From NCBI GenBank assembly GCA_905236645.1, contig CAJOMZ010000002.1, forward strand, positions 1 to 53,660: a stretch of DNA of 53,660 bases, in the 5' to 3' direction. Origin of the DNA: an uncultured Bacteroidales bacterium (GTDB lineage Bacteria > Bacteroidota > Bacteroidia > Bacteroidales > P3). The position numbers and the translations under genes were made by a program. The notes under the pieces were generated by a model that saw only the letters and a program-made list of their open reading frames with translations, did not search any database and was not told the DNA's origin. Below are positions 8,875 through 18,081 of the stretch, piece by piece; the stretch's first letter is position 1; each line of letters starts with the position of its first letter.

Positions 8875-9573
8875 ATGCACGTAGAAATCTGTTGTAATTC
8901 CATTCTTTCGGCGCGCAATGCCAAGGCCGGTGGAGCGTATAGGATTGAGTTGTGCCAGGCTTTGGGCGAAGGCGGGACGACGCCGTCGGCGGCGGCTATA
9001 GAATACTGTGTCAAGGAGTTACATCTGCAGACACGGGTTCTTGTCCGTCCACGCGGCGGCAATTTCGTTTACGATAACGACGAGATGCGCGTGATTCTGC
9101 GCGACATCGAGCTGGCCAAACGCCTTGGAGCCGACGCCGTGGTTGTAGGCTTTCTGACGGCGCAGGGCGACATTGACATCGGCAAAACACGACAAGCCAT
9201 TGAAGCCGCCGACGGCATAGGCATTACGTTCCACCGCGCCTTCGACGAATGCCGCAATCCAGAGGAGGCATTGGAGCAGATTATAGACTGCGGATGCAGT
9301 AAACTGCTGACATCGGGTTGCAAAGCGACAGCCTGGGAGGGGCGCGAGATGCTTAAAAAACTGCTGTCGCAGGCCGACAGACGGATAGGTATTATAGGCG
9401 CAGCAGGCATAACCACTGACAGTGTGCATCGACTTGTTTGGGAAACAGGCCTTTGCGAGGTCCACGCCTCGCTGAAGCACACCGTAGACGGGCTCACTTG
9501 TACGGACGTAGACCAAGTGCGTGATTTTATGAATATTACCGACGATTTTCCAAATTATCCACCATTTAACTAA
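8875..9573 (+). CDS. cutC: CutC family protein (copper homeostasis TIM barrel)
   Basis: 232 aa, usual length. Recognised from VEICCNSILSARNAKAGGAYRIELC, the GGTTPS loop, VLVRPRGGNFVY, GADAVVVGFLT, ITFHRAFDE and LLTSGCKATAWEG, all hallmarks of CutC. The family is a TIM barrel once linked to copper tolerance in E. coli; that role is disputed and its reaction is not established. Probably cytoplasmic. It has its own -7 element upstream and is followed after 15 bp by a transglutaminase-like lipoprotein gene, so the two may share a transcript. Confidence 0.93.
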   Translation: MHVEICCNSILSARNAKAGGAYRIELCQALGEGGTTPSAAAIEYCVKELHLQTRVLVRPRGGNFVYDNDEMRVILRDIELAKRLGADAVVVGFLTAQGDIDIGKTRQAIEAADGIGITFHRAFDECRNPEEALEQIIDCGCSKLLTSGCKATAWEGREMLKKLLSQADRRIGIIGAAGITTDSVHRLVWETGLCEVHASLKHTVDGLTCTDVDQVRDFMNITDDFPNYPPFN

Positions 9574-9588
9574 AGACTAACCATCAAT

Positions 9589-12297
9589 ATGAAAAGGGTT
9601 TATGCATTATTGTTGACCTCGCTGGCGCTGTTGCTTTCGGCAACGTCGTGCCACAAGGAGAAGCATTTTATCACTGACAAAGAGTACCGTGCGCAGGTAC
9701 ACGCCGACTTCCTTGCACGCCAGGAACTTGCCGCTGGCCGCGCCAACGCACTGTTTGCAGGTATGGACACGCTGGACGCAGAGACGCGTGAGGCATTGGA
9801 ATTCCTGTATGCCTATATGCCTTACAGCGACTTGGCCGACTACGACCAAACGTTTTACTTGCAGCAGGTTAGAGCTGCCTTTGCCACACGCGAGCGCTTC
9901 AGTTGGGGCAAACAGGTGCCGGAAGATATTTTCCGCCATTTCGTATTGGTCTATCGCGTGAACAACGAGAATCTTGACACTGCAAGACTACTGATGCAGA
10001 GAGAGTTGGCACCAAGAGTGGAGGGCCTGAGTATGTACGAGGCGGCACTGGAGGTCAACCACTGGTGCCACGAGTATGTTGCCTATCGCGCCAGCGATAG
10101 CCGCACGTCTGCTCCATTGGCCACAATGCGCACATCCTTAGGCCGTTGCGGTGAGGAGTCGACCTTTGCCGTCACCGCCTTGCGCAGCGTGGGAATCCCT
10201 GCACGCCAATGCTATACGCCCCGCTGGGCGCACTGCGACGACAACCACGCGTGGGTGGAGGTGTTTATTGCCGACAGCAACCGCTGGTTCTTCCTCGGTG
10301 CCTGCGAACCCGACCCAGAGCTGGATATGGGCTGGTTTGCAGTGCCTTCCACACGCTGTATGATGGTGCATAGCAAGGCCTTCGGACGCTACAAAGGCGA
10401 CGAGGAGGTGGTGAAGCAGACAGCACTCTATAGCGAGCTGAACCTGCTGAGCCATTATGCTCCGACGAAAAAGGTTACCGTCACCGTTTTCGATGCCAAC
10501 AACAAGCCCGTCAAGGATGCCGATGTGAAGTTCAAACTATACAACTACAGCGAATTCTATCCGTTGGCGACCATCAAGACGAACAAGGATGGAAAGGCCT
10601 CGCTGACCACCGGTTTGGGCGACCTGCAGATATGGGCCACCGACGGGACACATTACAACTACGTCAAACTGGACGTGCGAGAACAGGCTGAAACCGAGAT
10701 ATATCTGACACGGGAAGGAGACGCAGAGTACACCGAGAAGATTGACATAGTGCCGCCTGTGGCTGGCGAAGCGAAGGTGACACCCGGCAAAGAGAAGGCC
10801 GACCGCAACGCAAAACGCTTGGTCTGTGAGGATTCCATCCGCGGTGCCTACACCGCCACCTTCCCGACAAAGGAGAACTTCAAGAAACTGCTTAAACCTA
10901 ACGATAACTTGACCGACAAGCAAGCTTGGGAGCTGATTCACAAGGCCGAAGGCAACTACAATGAGATTGCTGATTTCATCAACAACCACGCCGGTGAGGA
11001 TTTGAGAGAGACCACGTTTTTTACCTGCCTCTGTGAGTTACATCAAAGCGGCTATGATACTTGCTATTTTCTGTACGACTACCTCACGACATTCAGCGAC
11101 AAGGATATGCGCGACATAACAGCCGAAACGCTCGAGGCGCACTGGCAAAATCCAACGGTGCCTTGCATTATGGAGACTTACGAGGAATTTTATGTCAAAG
11201 GCATTATGCCCGCCCGCATCAGCAACGAGATGGTGCGTCCGTGGAGGCAGTTCCTGGCAGAGAAACTTACTGACATCAAGGATGCCAACAGCCTGATAGT
11301 ATGGACTAAAGAGAACATTGCCATCGACGATACCGGCAACTATTACAACTGTCCCATATCGCCTCGCGGCGTCTATGAATTGCGTCACAGCGACCGCCAC
11401 AGCCGTGACATCTTCTTCGTAGCCGCCTGCCGCTCGCTGAACATTCCGGCCTATCTCGACAACGCCACAAACACCATCTACGTGTGCGACGGCGACGCTG
11501 AAAAGCTTTGGAAGAAAGGCAAATGGGTGAAAGTGTCGTTTGAAGACGACACCGAGGAGCAGCCCACTGCCAAGCTGACGCTAACCTACAAACCCACCAA
11601 AGAGTTGGCCAAGCCTGTCTACTGGCCCCACTTCACGCTTGCCAAGTATAAGGACGGCGACTTTGTCACTTTCGACTTTGAGGACGACAGCCGTATGGAC
11701 AAGTTTCCTGCAACAATTGCCTTGGAACCAGGATATTATTGCCTTATGACCGGCAATCGCTATCCTGAGGGAGACGTTCTGGCCAAAGCCGAATACTTCA
11801 CAGTCAAGGATGGGCAGAAGGTGACTAAACAAATCATTCTAAGGCCTTTGGTTGAACGAACGGCCAACGTATTGGCCACCCTCGACCCAAAGCAAGAGAT
11901 AATCCCTGATATGGCAACGCTTGCTGACTATGCGGGCGAGACTGGTATGCTTTTCGTATTCGTGGGCGACTACAAGGAGCCCTCGAAGCATCTGATCAAG
12001 GAGATACAGTCGCTCGACAAGGAATACACGGCTTGGGGCGGTATGACCTACCTTGTTGCACCGGCATCGGCCAAACCCACCGCGTGGAAACTGCCTAACA
12101 CCGACTATATCATCAGAGAGCCCAACGACAAAGACCCATTCGAGAAACAGATTGTTGAAGCACTGAAACTGGATCTGAAAGGTGACTATCCGCTTGTAGC
12201 ACTGGTCAACAAAAAGGGCGAAATCTTGTTCCATAGCCACGGATATTCCATCGGACTGGCCGGACAAATATTGAAAAAGTTGCACGCAAAGAGCTGA
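9589..12297 (+). CDS. Large transglutaminase-like lipoprotein with a second degenerate core
   Basis: 902 aa. A lipoprotein signal (hydrophobic run ending LLSATSC, lipid Cys at 21) places it on the envelope. Residues about 145-250 hold a transglutaminase core: GRCGEESTFAVTALRSVGIPAR with the nucleophile C187, DDNHAWVEVF with H220, and the following acidic region GACEPDPELDMGWF. A middle region contains beta-sandwich-like sequence (TVTVFDANNKPVKDADVKFK). Around residues 598-625 a second, similar segment DRHSRDIFFVAACRSLNIPA appears, in which the Cys position is not Cys, so this copy should be inactive. The C-terminus (TGMLFVFVGDYKEPSKHLIKE onwards) looks thioredoxin-fold-like but has no CxxC. 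Likely hydrolyses or cross-links peptides or glycopeptides at the envelope; substrate unknown. Confidence 0.85.
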   Translation: MKRVYALLLTSLALLLSATSCHKEKHFITDKEYRAQVHADFLARQELAAGRANALFAGMDTLDAETREALEFLYAYMPYSDLADYDQTFYLQQVRAAFATRERFSWGKQVPEDIFRHFVLVYRVNNENLDTARLLMQRELAPRVEGLSMYEAALEVNHWCHEYVAYRASDSRTSAPLATMRTSLGRCGEESTFAVTALRSVGIPARQCYTPRWAHCDDNHAWVEVFIADSNRWFFLGACEPDPELDMGWFAVPSTRCMMVHSKAFGRYKGDEEVVKQTALYSELNLLSHYAPTKKVTVTVFDANNKPVKDADVKFKLYNYSEFYPLATIKTNKDGKASLTTGLGDLQIWATDGTHYNYVKLDVREQAETEIYLTREGDAEYTEKIDIVPPVAGEAKVTPGKEKADRNAKRLVCEDSIRGAYTATFPTKENFKKLLKPNDNLTDKQAWELIHKAEGNYNEIADFINNHAGEDLRETTFFTCLCELHQSGYDTCYFLYDYLTTFSDKDMRDITAETLEAHWQNPTVPCIMETYEEFYVKGIMPARISNEMVRPWRQFLAEKLTDIKDANSLIVWTKENIAIDDTGNYYNCPISPRGVYELRHSDRHSRDIFFVAACRSLNIPAYLDNATNTIYVCDGDAEKLWKKGKWVKVSFEDDTEEQPTAKLTLTYKPTKELAKPVYWPHFTLAKYKDGDFVTFDFEDDSRMDKFPATIALEPGYYCLMTGNRYPEGDVLAKAEYFTVKDGQKVTKQIILRPLVERTANVLATLDPKQEIIPDMATLADYAGETGMLFVFVGDYKEPSKHLIKEIQSLDKEYTAWGGMTYLVAPASAKPTAWKLPNTDYIIREPNDKDPFEKQIVEALKLDLKGDYPLVALVNKKGEILFHSHGYSIGLAGQILKKLHAKS

Positions 12298-12315
12298 CAT
12301 ATTAGAATTATTTAC

Positions 12316-12323
12316 TACTTTTG
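12316..12323 (+). promoter_or_regulatory. -7 element of the glmS promoter
   Basis: TACTTTTG fits TAnnTTTG about 100 nt before the glmS ATG, leaving a leader of roughly 90 nt. No -33 TTTG at standard spacing. I saw no glmS ribozyme core in the leader, as expected outside Firmicutes. Confidence 0.45.
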
Positions 12324-12421
12324 TTTCCGTCAATATGGACGGCTTTTCGTTGAATAAGCTGTTCAAAATGCGTGTTATCAACAAATTAAACAACGAATAC
12401 ATTAACCAAATTCTATAGAAA

Positions 12422-14290
12422 ATGTGTGGAATTGTAGGATACATCGGGGAACAGCAAGCCTATCCCATCTTGATTAAAGGGCTTCACAGACTCGAATACC
12501 GCGGCTACGACAGCGCAGGTGTGTCAATGATTAACGCCAAGGGCGACCTGAACGTCTACAAGGCCAAGGGCAAGGTCTCTGCATTGGAAGCCTCGGTCGA
12601 GGACAAGGACGTGAGCGGAACCATAGGTATTGCCCACACACGCTGGGCCACCCACGGCGAGCCCAACGCCACCAATGCACACCCCCACTACTCGCAGTCC
12701 AAAAACCTGGCGCTCGTCCACAACGGCATTATTGAAAACTACAAGCCGCTGCGAATAGAGATGGAGAAAAACGGTATGACGTTCTGCAGCGAGACCGACA
12801 CCGAAGTGCTGGTGCAACTGGTTGAGTACACGCAGAATACGCACAACTGCGACCTCTACACCGCTGTTCAGTTGGCACTGAAGAGCGTCGTAGGCGCATA
12901 CGCTATCGCCATACTTGACAAGCGCAATCCCGACCAGCTTATCTGCGCCCGCAAGGGCAGTCCGCTGATTATCGGCGTGGGCAGCGATAACGACAAGCAA
13001 AACGGCAAGGCCGAGTTCTTCCTCGGCAGCGATGCAACTCCCATAATTGAATACACCAACAAGGTCATATACCTTCAGGACGAGGAAATTGCAATAATGA
13101 ACCGCAAGGGTGACCTGAAAATCACCAACCTGAGCAATGTCAAGCAGACCCCCCAGCTGGTGACGCTGCAGATGAACCTTGACGAACTGGAGAAAGGCGG
13201 CTACGCCCACTTTATGCTCAAGGAAATCTACGAGCAACCCGCCGCAATGCGCATCTGCACCAAAGGACGTCTGAACGTTGTGGACAAAGACGTGCTGCTG
13301 AGCGGCATCATCGACCACAAAGAGAAGTTCATCAATGCCCGCCGCATCATCATCTGCGCCTGTGGAACCTCTTGGCACTCAGCTCTTATCGGAAAGTATT
13401 TCATTGAAGAGGCGGCCCAGATTCCAGTCGAAGTAGAGTACGCCTCCGAGTTCCGCTACCGCAACCCCGTTATCTTCCCCGACGACGTCGTCATCGCCGT
13501 CTCTCAATCGGGCGAAACCGCCGACACCTTAGCCGCCATCCAGCTGGCCAAGAGCAAGGGGGCATTCCTATACGGAATTTGCAACGTAATCGGCTCCTCA
13601 ATCCCTCGAGCCACCGACAGCGGCACCTACCTCCACGTAGGCCCTGAAATCGGCGTAGCGTCGACAAAAGCCTTCACGGGGCAGGTCATAACGCTCATAA
13701 TGCTCGGCCTGGCCATTGCCAAGGAGAAAAAGACCCTCAGCAACGAGATGTTCCATATGCTTGTCGACGAGCTGCAGCTGATTCCCGACAAGATGCAGTG
13801 GACGCTCGACCACAACAAGGGCATCGACCAATTTGCACAGATGTTTACCTACGCCCGCAACTTTATCTATCTGGGCCGTGGATACAACTACCCTGTGGCA
13901 CTCGAAGGTGCCCTAAAGCTCAAGGAAATCAGCTATATACACGCCGAGGGCTACCCCGCAGCCGAGATGAAGCACGGCCCCATCGCCCTCATCGATGAAG
14001 AGATGCCGGTCGTGGTCATTGCTCCAAAGCGCGGTATGTATGAAAAGATTGTCAGCAACATACAGGAAATCAAGTCACGTAAGGGCAAGATTATCAGCGT
14101 AGTCACTGAAGGCGACACGGTAGTCAAGGGAATGTCCGACTATTGCTTCGAAATACCAGACACGCGCGACTGCTACGTGCCCCTGCTGGCCATTCTGCCG
14201 TTGCAGCTCCTCTCCTACTACGTGGCTATTGCCAAGGGCCGTAACGTCGACCAGCCACGTAACCTGGCAAAGTCAGTGACAGTAGAGTAA
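12422..14290 (+). CDS. glmS: Glutamine-fructose-6-phosphate aminotransferase
   Basis: 622 aa. Makes glucosamine-6-phosphate from fructose-6-phosphate and glutamine, the first step toward UDP-GlcNAc for peptidoglycan and lipopolysaccharide. Seen: N-terminal MCGIVGYIG, with catalytic Cys2 of the class II amidotransferase domain; HTRWATHGEPN and AHPHYS; then two SIS domains with CGTSWHSALIGK, AVSQSGETADTLAAIQLAK and GPEIGVASTKAFTGQ; and the C-terminal PRNLAKSVTVE that closes the active site. Length slightly above the usual 610. A hairpin terminator follows directly. Supplies the same UDP-GlcNAc pathway used by murA in this window. Confidence 0.98.
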   Translation: MCGIVGYIGEQQAYPILIKGLHRLEYRGYDSAGVSMINAKGDLNVYKAKGKVSALEASVEDKDVSGTIGIAHTRWATHGEPNATNAHPHYSQSKNLALVHNGIIENYKPLRIEMEKNGMTFCSETDTEVLVQLVEYTQNTHNCDLYTAVQLALKSVVGAYAIAILDKRNPDQLICARKGSPLIIGVGSDNDKQNGKAEFFLGSDATPIIEYTNKVIYLQDEEIAIMNRKGDLKITNLSNVKQTPQLVTLQMNLDELEKGGYAHFMLKEIYEQPAAMRICTKGRLNVVDKDVLLSGIIDHKEKFINARRIIICACGTSWHSALIGKYFIEEAAQIPVEVEYASEFRYRNPVIFPDDVVIAVSQSGETADTLAAIQLAKSKGAFLYGICNVIGSSIPRATDSGTYLHVGPEIGVASTKAFTGQVITLIMLGLAIAKEKKTLSNEMFHMLVDELQLIPDKMQWTLDHNKGIDQFAQMFTYARNFIYLGRGYNYPVALEGALKLKEISYIHAEGYPAAEMKHGPIALIDEEMPVVVIAPKRGMYEKIVSNIQEIKSRKGKIISVVTEGDTVVKGMSDYCFEIPDTRDCYVPLLAILPLQLLSYYVAIAKGRNVDQPRNLAKSVTVE

Positions 14291-14309
14291 ACCTCCACAA
14301 CATACAAAA

Positions 14310-14340
14310 ACAGCGAGCCAAAAGGCTCGCTGTTTTTTTT
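14310..14340 (+). terminator. Rho-independent terminator after glmS
   Basis: Stem ACAGCGAGCC / GGCTCGCTGT with an AAAA loop, followed by eight T. On the minus strand the same hairpin is followed by five T, so it may also end the tRNA transcript coming from the other side. Confidence 0.85.
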
Positions 14341-14341
14341 G

Positions 14342-14414
14342 TGACCACGCTGGGGCTCGAACCCAGGACCCCATCCTTAAAAGGGATGTGCTCTACCTGC
14401 TGAGCTACGTAGTC
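14342..14414 (-). tRNA. trnK: tRNA-Lys (anticodon TTT), copy 1
   Basis: 73 nt on the minus strand. The acceptor stem GACTACG pairs with CGTGGTC, the D arm is GCTC...GAGC, the anticodon stem is CATCC/GGATG with loop CTTTTAA (anticodon TTT), and the T arm is CTGGG/CCCAG with TTCGAGC. The CCA end is not encoded. Identical to the second copy 24 bp away. Confidence 0.97.
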
Positions 14415-14438
14415 CCAAAAAGCATTGCAATTTATCTG

Positions 14439-14511
14439 TGACCACGCTGGGGCTCGAACCCAGGACCCCATCCTTAAAAGGGATGTGCTCTACCTGCTGA
14501 GCTACGTAGTC
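14439..14511 (-). tRNA. trnK: tRNA-Lys (anticodon TTT), copy 2
   Basis: Same 73-nt gene as the neighbour, upstream of it in transcription direction, separated by 24 bp. Probably one two-tRNA transcript ending at the glmS terminator. Confidence 0.97.
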
Positions 14512-14896
14512 AACGTATAGTTTTACCCTCAATTTTGAGTTTGCAAAAGTACTACTTTTTTATTTACTGGCAAAATATTTTTCTACAAGCAACACGTTGC
14601 AAGTCATACAAGGCTAAAAATCAGCAAGTAGCAAGAGCAGCTATTTCCAAGAAATATGTCTCTGCCAAAAGGAAAACAAGGGTTTATATTGCATTGAAAC
14701 GCGGAATTACTGCTATCTTTTCACAACGGTGTTGCACTTCGATGTTGAAACTATACCCGAGCTTTATGTTGCCCCCATCCTTGCTGCGGTGAAATGCCGG
14801 CCGCGATACGGCGTCGTCAACCACCAACGAGGTCTGAAATCGACGTGCGTTTTGTCCTGATCTTGATGCCATTTTAGCGACATTTTGAATTTTTAT
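14512..14896. other. Gene-free stretch beside the tRNA genes
   Basis: No supported gene. A 62-codon minus-strand frame at 14684-14872 contains a barrel-like bit (GNIKLGYSFNIEVQ) and could be a decayed fragment, but there is no start context or homology I can name. The end of the stretch carries the promoter of the next gene. Confidence 0.4.
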
Positions 14897-14927
14897 TTTG
14901 CCAATCTGAAAAAAGGTTGTATTTTTG
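14897..14927 (+). promoter_or_regulatory. Promoter of the 137-aa protein gene
   Basis: A textbook Bacteroidota promoter: TTTG at 14897-14900, a 19-nt spacer, and TATTTTTG at 14920-14927. It excludes the upstream in-frame start and sets the ATG at 14958. Confidence 0.75.
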
Positions 14928-14957
14928 TATCGTGAAACTAAACCAAAAAACCAGAAA

Positions 14958-15371
14958 ATGGACTATTCAATAAATATTAAGAAGGGCCTCGGCGACATTG
15001 AGTTCGGTATGCCTGTCGAGCAGGTTGTAGCACTGATGGGCAACGCCGAGGAGGTGGAATGTATGGAAAATGCAGCCGACGAAACAACCACCATCCTTCA
15101 CTACGAGAATGGCGGCATAACGCTGTTTTTCGAAGGTGAGAACCCCACGCTGGAGTGCATCGACATCTCTGTCGAAGATGCCACTCTTCTGGGCAAAAAC
15201 ATCTTCGATATGGGCGAAAAAGAGATTGTGCAGCTGATGGTGAAAAACAAATACTATGAGCAGGATGCCGACGAGGAGGCCTGGGGCGAGCGCCGCATAT
15301 CGTTCAACGAGGGCAATATCGACTTTTTCTTCGAGGACGACGAACTGCTGGCCGTAATCTATGGCCGTTAG
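14958..15371 (+). CDS. Small acidic cytoplasmic protein, unknown function
   Basis: 137 aa starting MDYSINIKKGLGDIEFGMP. The phrase GLGDIEFGMPVEQVVALMGNAEEVE resembles the short folded repeat that opens BamE/SmpA-like and related small proteins (G-x-s-x-eev-x-x-lG), but there is no signal peptide, so an envelope role is unlikely. The C-terminus is strongly acidic (EDDELLAVIYGR end). Start chosen by the promoter position and by the absence of family-like sequence before it. It overlaps the following gene by 11 bp. Function unknown. Confidence 0.8.
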   Translation: MDYSINIKKGLGDIEFGMPVEQVVALMGNAEEVECMENAADETTTILHYENGGITLFFEGENPTLECIDISVEDATLLGKNIFDMGEKEIVQLMVKNKYYEQDADEEAWGERRISFNEGNIDFFFEDDELLAVIYGR

Positions 15372-16005
15372 AACGACGATGGACTCTTACCCTGCCCTTT
15401 TCCCAACCGCCTATTTTCCTTCCATTGCACTGACCGCGGCAATGCTGCAGGCGAGCACAATAGTCGTTGAACAGCAAGAATCTTTCCCAAAGCAGACACA
15501 CCGCAACCGCACAGTCATCCTTACTGCTAACGGCCCGATGACGCTGAGTGTGCCGGTTGTGCGATGCAATGGATCGCACACGCTGACAGCCGATGTCGGC
15601 ATCAGCTATGCCGAACACTGGAACCTGATGCACTGGAGGGCGATGGAGGCAGCCTACAACTCGTCGCCCTATTTTCTCTACTATCGTGACGAAATCGAAC
15701 AAATCTTAATGCAGCGCTGCAACCGACTAATAGAATTGAACGAAACACTGCTGAAGTATGTCTTTGCAAAGCTGAAATCTCCCTGCAACATTTTATATAC
15801 TGATAATTACACAAAGCCTGATGGCGATGCCTGCGACTATCGCGACCGCTTTTCATACAAACACCCAGAGCGGCTGCCCGATTGCCCCAGATACGAGCAA
15901 GTATTCTCCGACCGTATGCCCTTCAACAGCAATGTCAGCATACTGGATCTGCTCTTCAACTTAGGACCAGAATCCAAGGATTATCTCTCAAAAATCACAA
16001 TCTAA
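15361..16005 (+). CDS. WbqC family protein
   Basis: 214 aa. Recognised as WbqC-like by FPTAYFPSIALTAAMLQAS near the start, the QTHRNRTVIL segment, LSVPVVRCNG, and ISYAEHWNLMHWRAMEAAYNSSPYF. WbqC proteins occur in surface polysaccharide loci, but their reaction is not established; in Bacteroidales a stand-alone housekeeping copy is common. Two starts are possible: ATG 15361, overlapping the upstream gene, or ATG 15379 (MDSYPALFP); I keep the first. The stop codon sits inside a hairpin that precedes a parS site. Confidence 0.85.
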   Translation: MAVRTTMDSYPALFPTAYFPSIALTAAMLQASTIVVEQQESFPKQTHRNRTVILTANGPMTLSVPVVRCNGSHTLTADVGISYAEHWNLMHWRAMEAAYNSSPYFLYYRDEIEQILMQRCNRLIELNETLLKYVFAKLKSPCNILYTDNYTKPDGDACDYRDRFSYKHPERLPDCPRYEQVFSDRMPFNSNVSILDLLFNLGPESKDYLSKITI

Positions 16006-16028
16006 ACACCATAGACTATGGTATTTAG
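16002..16028 (+). repeat. Hairpin A beside parS
   Basis: CTAAACACCATAG and CTATGGTATTTAG form a 13-position stem (one mismatch) around a single A. It overlaps the WbqC stop codon. The sequence 16010-16033 matches 16093-16116 at 20 of 24 positions, so the two hairpins around parS are related. Confidence 0.7.
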
Positions 16029-16034
16029 GCCTTC

Positions 16035-16050
16035 TGTTTCACGTGAAACA
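16035..16050. other. parS site 1 (ParB-binding centromere)
   Basis: TGTTTCACGTGAAACA, an exact perfect palindrome identical to the Bacillus-type parS consensus that is conserved across bacterial phyla, including Bacteroidota. It lies in the intergenic space between convergent WbqC and mnmG genes. ParB spreading from such sites organises the origin region for segregation and SMC loading. Confidence 0.92.
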
Positions 16051-16081
16051 GGCAGAACAGCCACATTATTGATACAAACAA

Positions 16082-16117
16082 GCCGTAAACATCATAGTCT
16101 ATGATATTTACGGCTTA
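16082..16117. repeat. Hairpin B beside parS, likely mnmG terminator
   Basis: Two arms, AGCCGTAAACATCATAG and CTATGATATTTACGGCT, form a 17-position stem with one mismatch and a 1-2 nt loop. On the minus strand it follows mnmG by 26 bp and is trailed by a T-rich TTGTTTG, so it can end that transcript. Related in sequence to hairpin A. Confidence 0.7.
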
Positions 16118-16142
16118 ACCGACAGGGCCTTTCCGCCATATT

Positions 16143-18029
16143 TCATCGGCAGTTCATCATTATCAGCAATACCGACACGTCGGCAGGCGAGACACCGCTA
16201 ATGCGCGAAGCCTGACCAATGGTTTGAGGCCGCATCTTTGAAAGCTTTTCCCTCGCCTCAAACGACAAGGCAGAGATAGAATGATAATCTACCCCTTCTT
16301 TCAACGGCAGGTTTTCGTATTTCAATATCTTATCTGCCACCTCTTTTTCCTTTTCGATATAGCGGCTGTATTTGGTCAAAATCTCTGCCGACTCGCACAC
16401 TTCTCGACGTATAGTTTCTGGAATATCGGCCAGCATTTCGCCCAACGAGGGCGACAAGGCAATCAGGTCTTGCATCGTGATTTCAGGACGCAGCAGCAGG
16501 TTGGAAAGCTTGACTTTCTGCGACAACGGGGCGGAATTATGCTGTTCCAAATAACTATTCGAGTCGTTCGGCAGGATTGGAGTCTGCTCAATTGTCTCTG
16601 ACAATCGTGCCGTATAACGCATCTTTTCATTGACCCTGTCAAGGCGCTCTTGCGAAGCCAAACCTACAGCGTGCGACAGCGGCGTGAGCCTTATATCGGC
16701 GTCATCCTGACGTAAAAGTATGCGGTATTCAGCACGCGACGTGAACATACGGTAGGGTTCATCGACACCCTTTGTCACCAAATCGTCTATGAGGACACCT
16801 ATATAAGCCTGCGACCGGCCAAGCACGAAAGCCTGTTTGCCTCGCAGTTTCAGTACTGCATTTATACCAGCCATCAGGCCCTGGCAAGCGGCCTCCTCAT
16901 AGCCCGTTGTGCCATTAATCTGTCCGGCAAAATACAAGTTCTCTATGCGTTTTGTTTCAAGGGTATACTTCAATTGCGTTGGCGGAAAGTAATCATACTC
17001 AATAGCATAGCCAGGTTTAAAAATCTGAGCCTGCTCAAAACCCTCAATCGTGTGCAGCGCGTCCAACTGCACATCAAGAGGCAATGATGAGGAGAATCCG
17101 TTAAGGTAATAAGAGTTGGTATGTAGGCCTTCCGGCTCTACGAAAAGTTGGTGCCTGTCTTTGCCGGCAAAGCGTTCAATCTTGTCCTCTATAGAGGGGC
17201 AGTAGCGCGGTCCGCGTCCTTGAATAAGCCCTGTAAACAACGGAGATTTCTCGAATCCAGAACGGAGTATATCGTGTGTATGCAGATTTGTATAGGCCAA
17301 AAAACAGGGTTTTTGTTCCGTCAGAGGCTTTGTCTGGGGACTGAAAGAGAACTTTTGTGGATCTTCGTCTCCTGGCTGCTCTGCCAGAGCACTAAAGTCT
17401 ATTGTCCGCCCATCGATTCTGACTGGTGTGCCGGTCTTCAACTTTTCAACCTCGAAACCCGCCTCCTTCAATTTATCAGACAAGCCAAGAGCTGGCCTCT
17501 CCCCTATCCTACCACCACTCAAGACCGTTTCTCCTATGAATATTTGACCATTCAGGAACGTGCCGTTTGTCAGCACAACAGCCTTTGCAGGGATAGTAAT
17601 CTGCATCCGAGTTACGACACCAGACACCACTTCGCCATTGGTTATAATATCAACCACCTCGTCCTGCCATAGGGTAAGATTTGGTGTGTTCTCAAGCACA
17701 TAGCGCCAGTTTGATGAGAAAACCGCCTTGTCACACTGCGCACGAGGGCTCCACATCGCAGGGCCTTTAGAGCGGTTAAGCATACGGAATTGAATCATTG
17801 AATGGTCTGTAACAACGCCCGACCAGCCTCCAAGAGCATCAATTTCCCGGACAATCTGCCCTTTTGCCACACCACCCATTGCAGGATTGCACGACATCTG
17901 GCAGATTGTATCGAGGTTTTGGGTAATCAGCAGCGTCTTTGCACCGAGTCCTGCAGCGGCAGCAGCAGCCTCAGCACCAGCGTGTCCAGCACCAACCACA
18001 ACTACATCATATTCTTCGAACCGCATCAT
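16143..18029 (-). CDS. mnmG: tRNA uridine-5-carboxymethylaminomethyl(34) synthesis enzyme, large subunit
   Basis: 628 aa, full length. With MnmE it installs the carboxymethylaminomethyl group on wobble U34 of several tRNAs, using FAD and a folate carbon. Seen: FAD-binding [76 protein letters not shown] and the C-terminal [16 protein letters not shown]. The start has two tandem ATGs (18029, 18026). The gene is bracketed by two exact parS sites, in keeping with the frequent origin-proximal location of gidA/mnmG in bacteria. Upstream on the same strand are ybeY and an RsbW-like gene. Confidence 0.98.
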   Translation of the reverse strand: MMRFEEYDVVVVGAGHAGAEAAAAAAGLGAKTLLITQNLDTICQMSCNPAMGGVAKGQIVREIDALGGWSGVVTDHSMIQFRMLNRSKGPAMWSPRAQCDKAVFSSNWRYVLENTPNLTLWQDEVVDIITNGEVVSGVVTRMQITIPAKAVVLTNGTFLNGQIFIGETVLSGGRIGERPALGLSDKLKEAGFEVEKLKTGTPVRIDGRTIDFSALAEQPGDEDPQKFSFSPQTKPLTEQKPCFLAYTNLHTHDILRSGFEKSPLFTGLIQGRGPRYCPSIEDKIERFAGKDRHQLFVEPEGLHTNSYYLNGFSSSLPLDVQLDALHTIEGFEQAQIFKPGYAIEYDYFPPTQLKYTLETKRIENLYFAGQINGTTGYEEAACQGLMAGINAVLKLRGKQAFVLGRSQAYIGVLIDDLVTKGVDEPYRMFTSRAEYRILLRQDDADIRLTPLSHAVGLASQERLDRVNEKMRYTARLSETIEQTPILPNDSNSYLEQHNSAPLSQKVKLSNLLLRPEITMQDLIALSPSLGEMLADIPETIRREVCESAEILTKYSRYIEKEKEVADKILKYENLPLKEGVDYHSISALSFEAREKLSKMRPQTIGQASRISGVSPADVSVLLIMMNCR

Positions 18030-18062
18030 TGAACAATTTATATTATAGAGTATTACGCGACT

Positions 18063-18078
18063 TGTTTCACGTGAAACA
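18063..18078. other. parS site 2
   Basis: Second exact TGTTTCACGTGAAACA, in the 52-bp gap between the mnmG start and the ybeY stop, 2028 bp from site 1. Confidence 0.92.
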
Positions 18079-18081
18079 GCA

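Noticed and set aside
12324-12421. Possible glmS ribozyme in the leader
   Set aside because: No ribozyme core or glucosamine-6-phosphate pocket pattern; the leader is AT-rich and unstructured.
12524-13378. 284-codon antisense frame inside glmS
   Set aside because: Low-complexity Val/Leu-rich translation mirroring glmS; no start context or promoter.
14684-14872. 62-codon minus-strand frame beside the tRNA genes
   Set aside because: Some barrel-like residues, but no start signal, neighbours or family; at most a decayed fragment.
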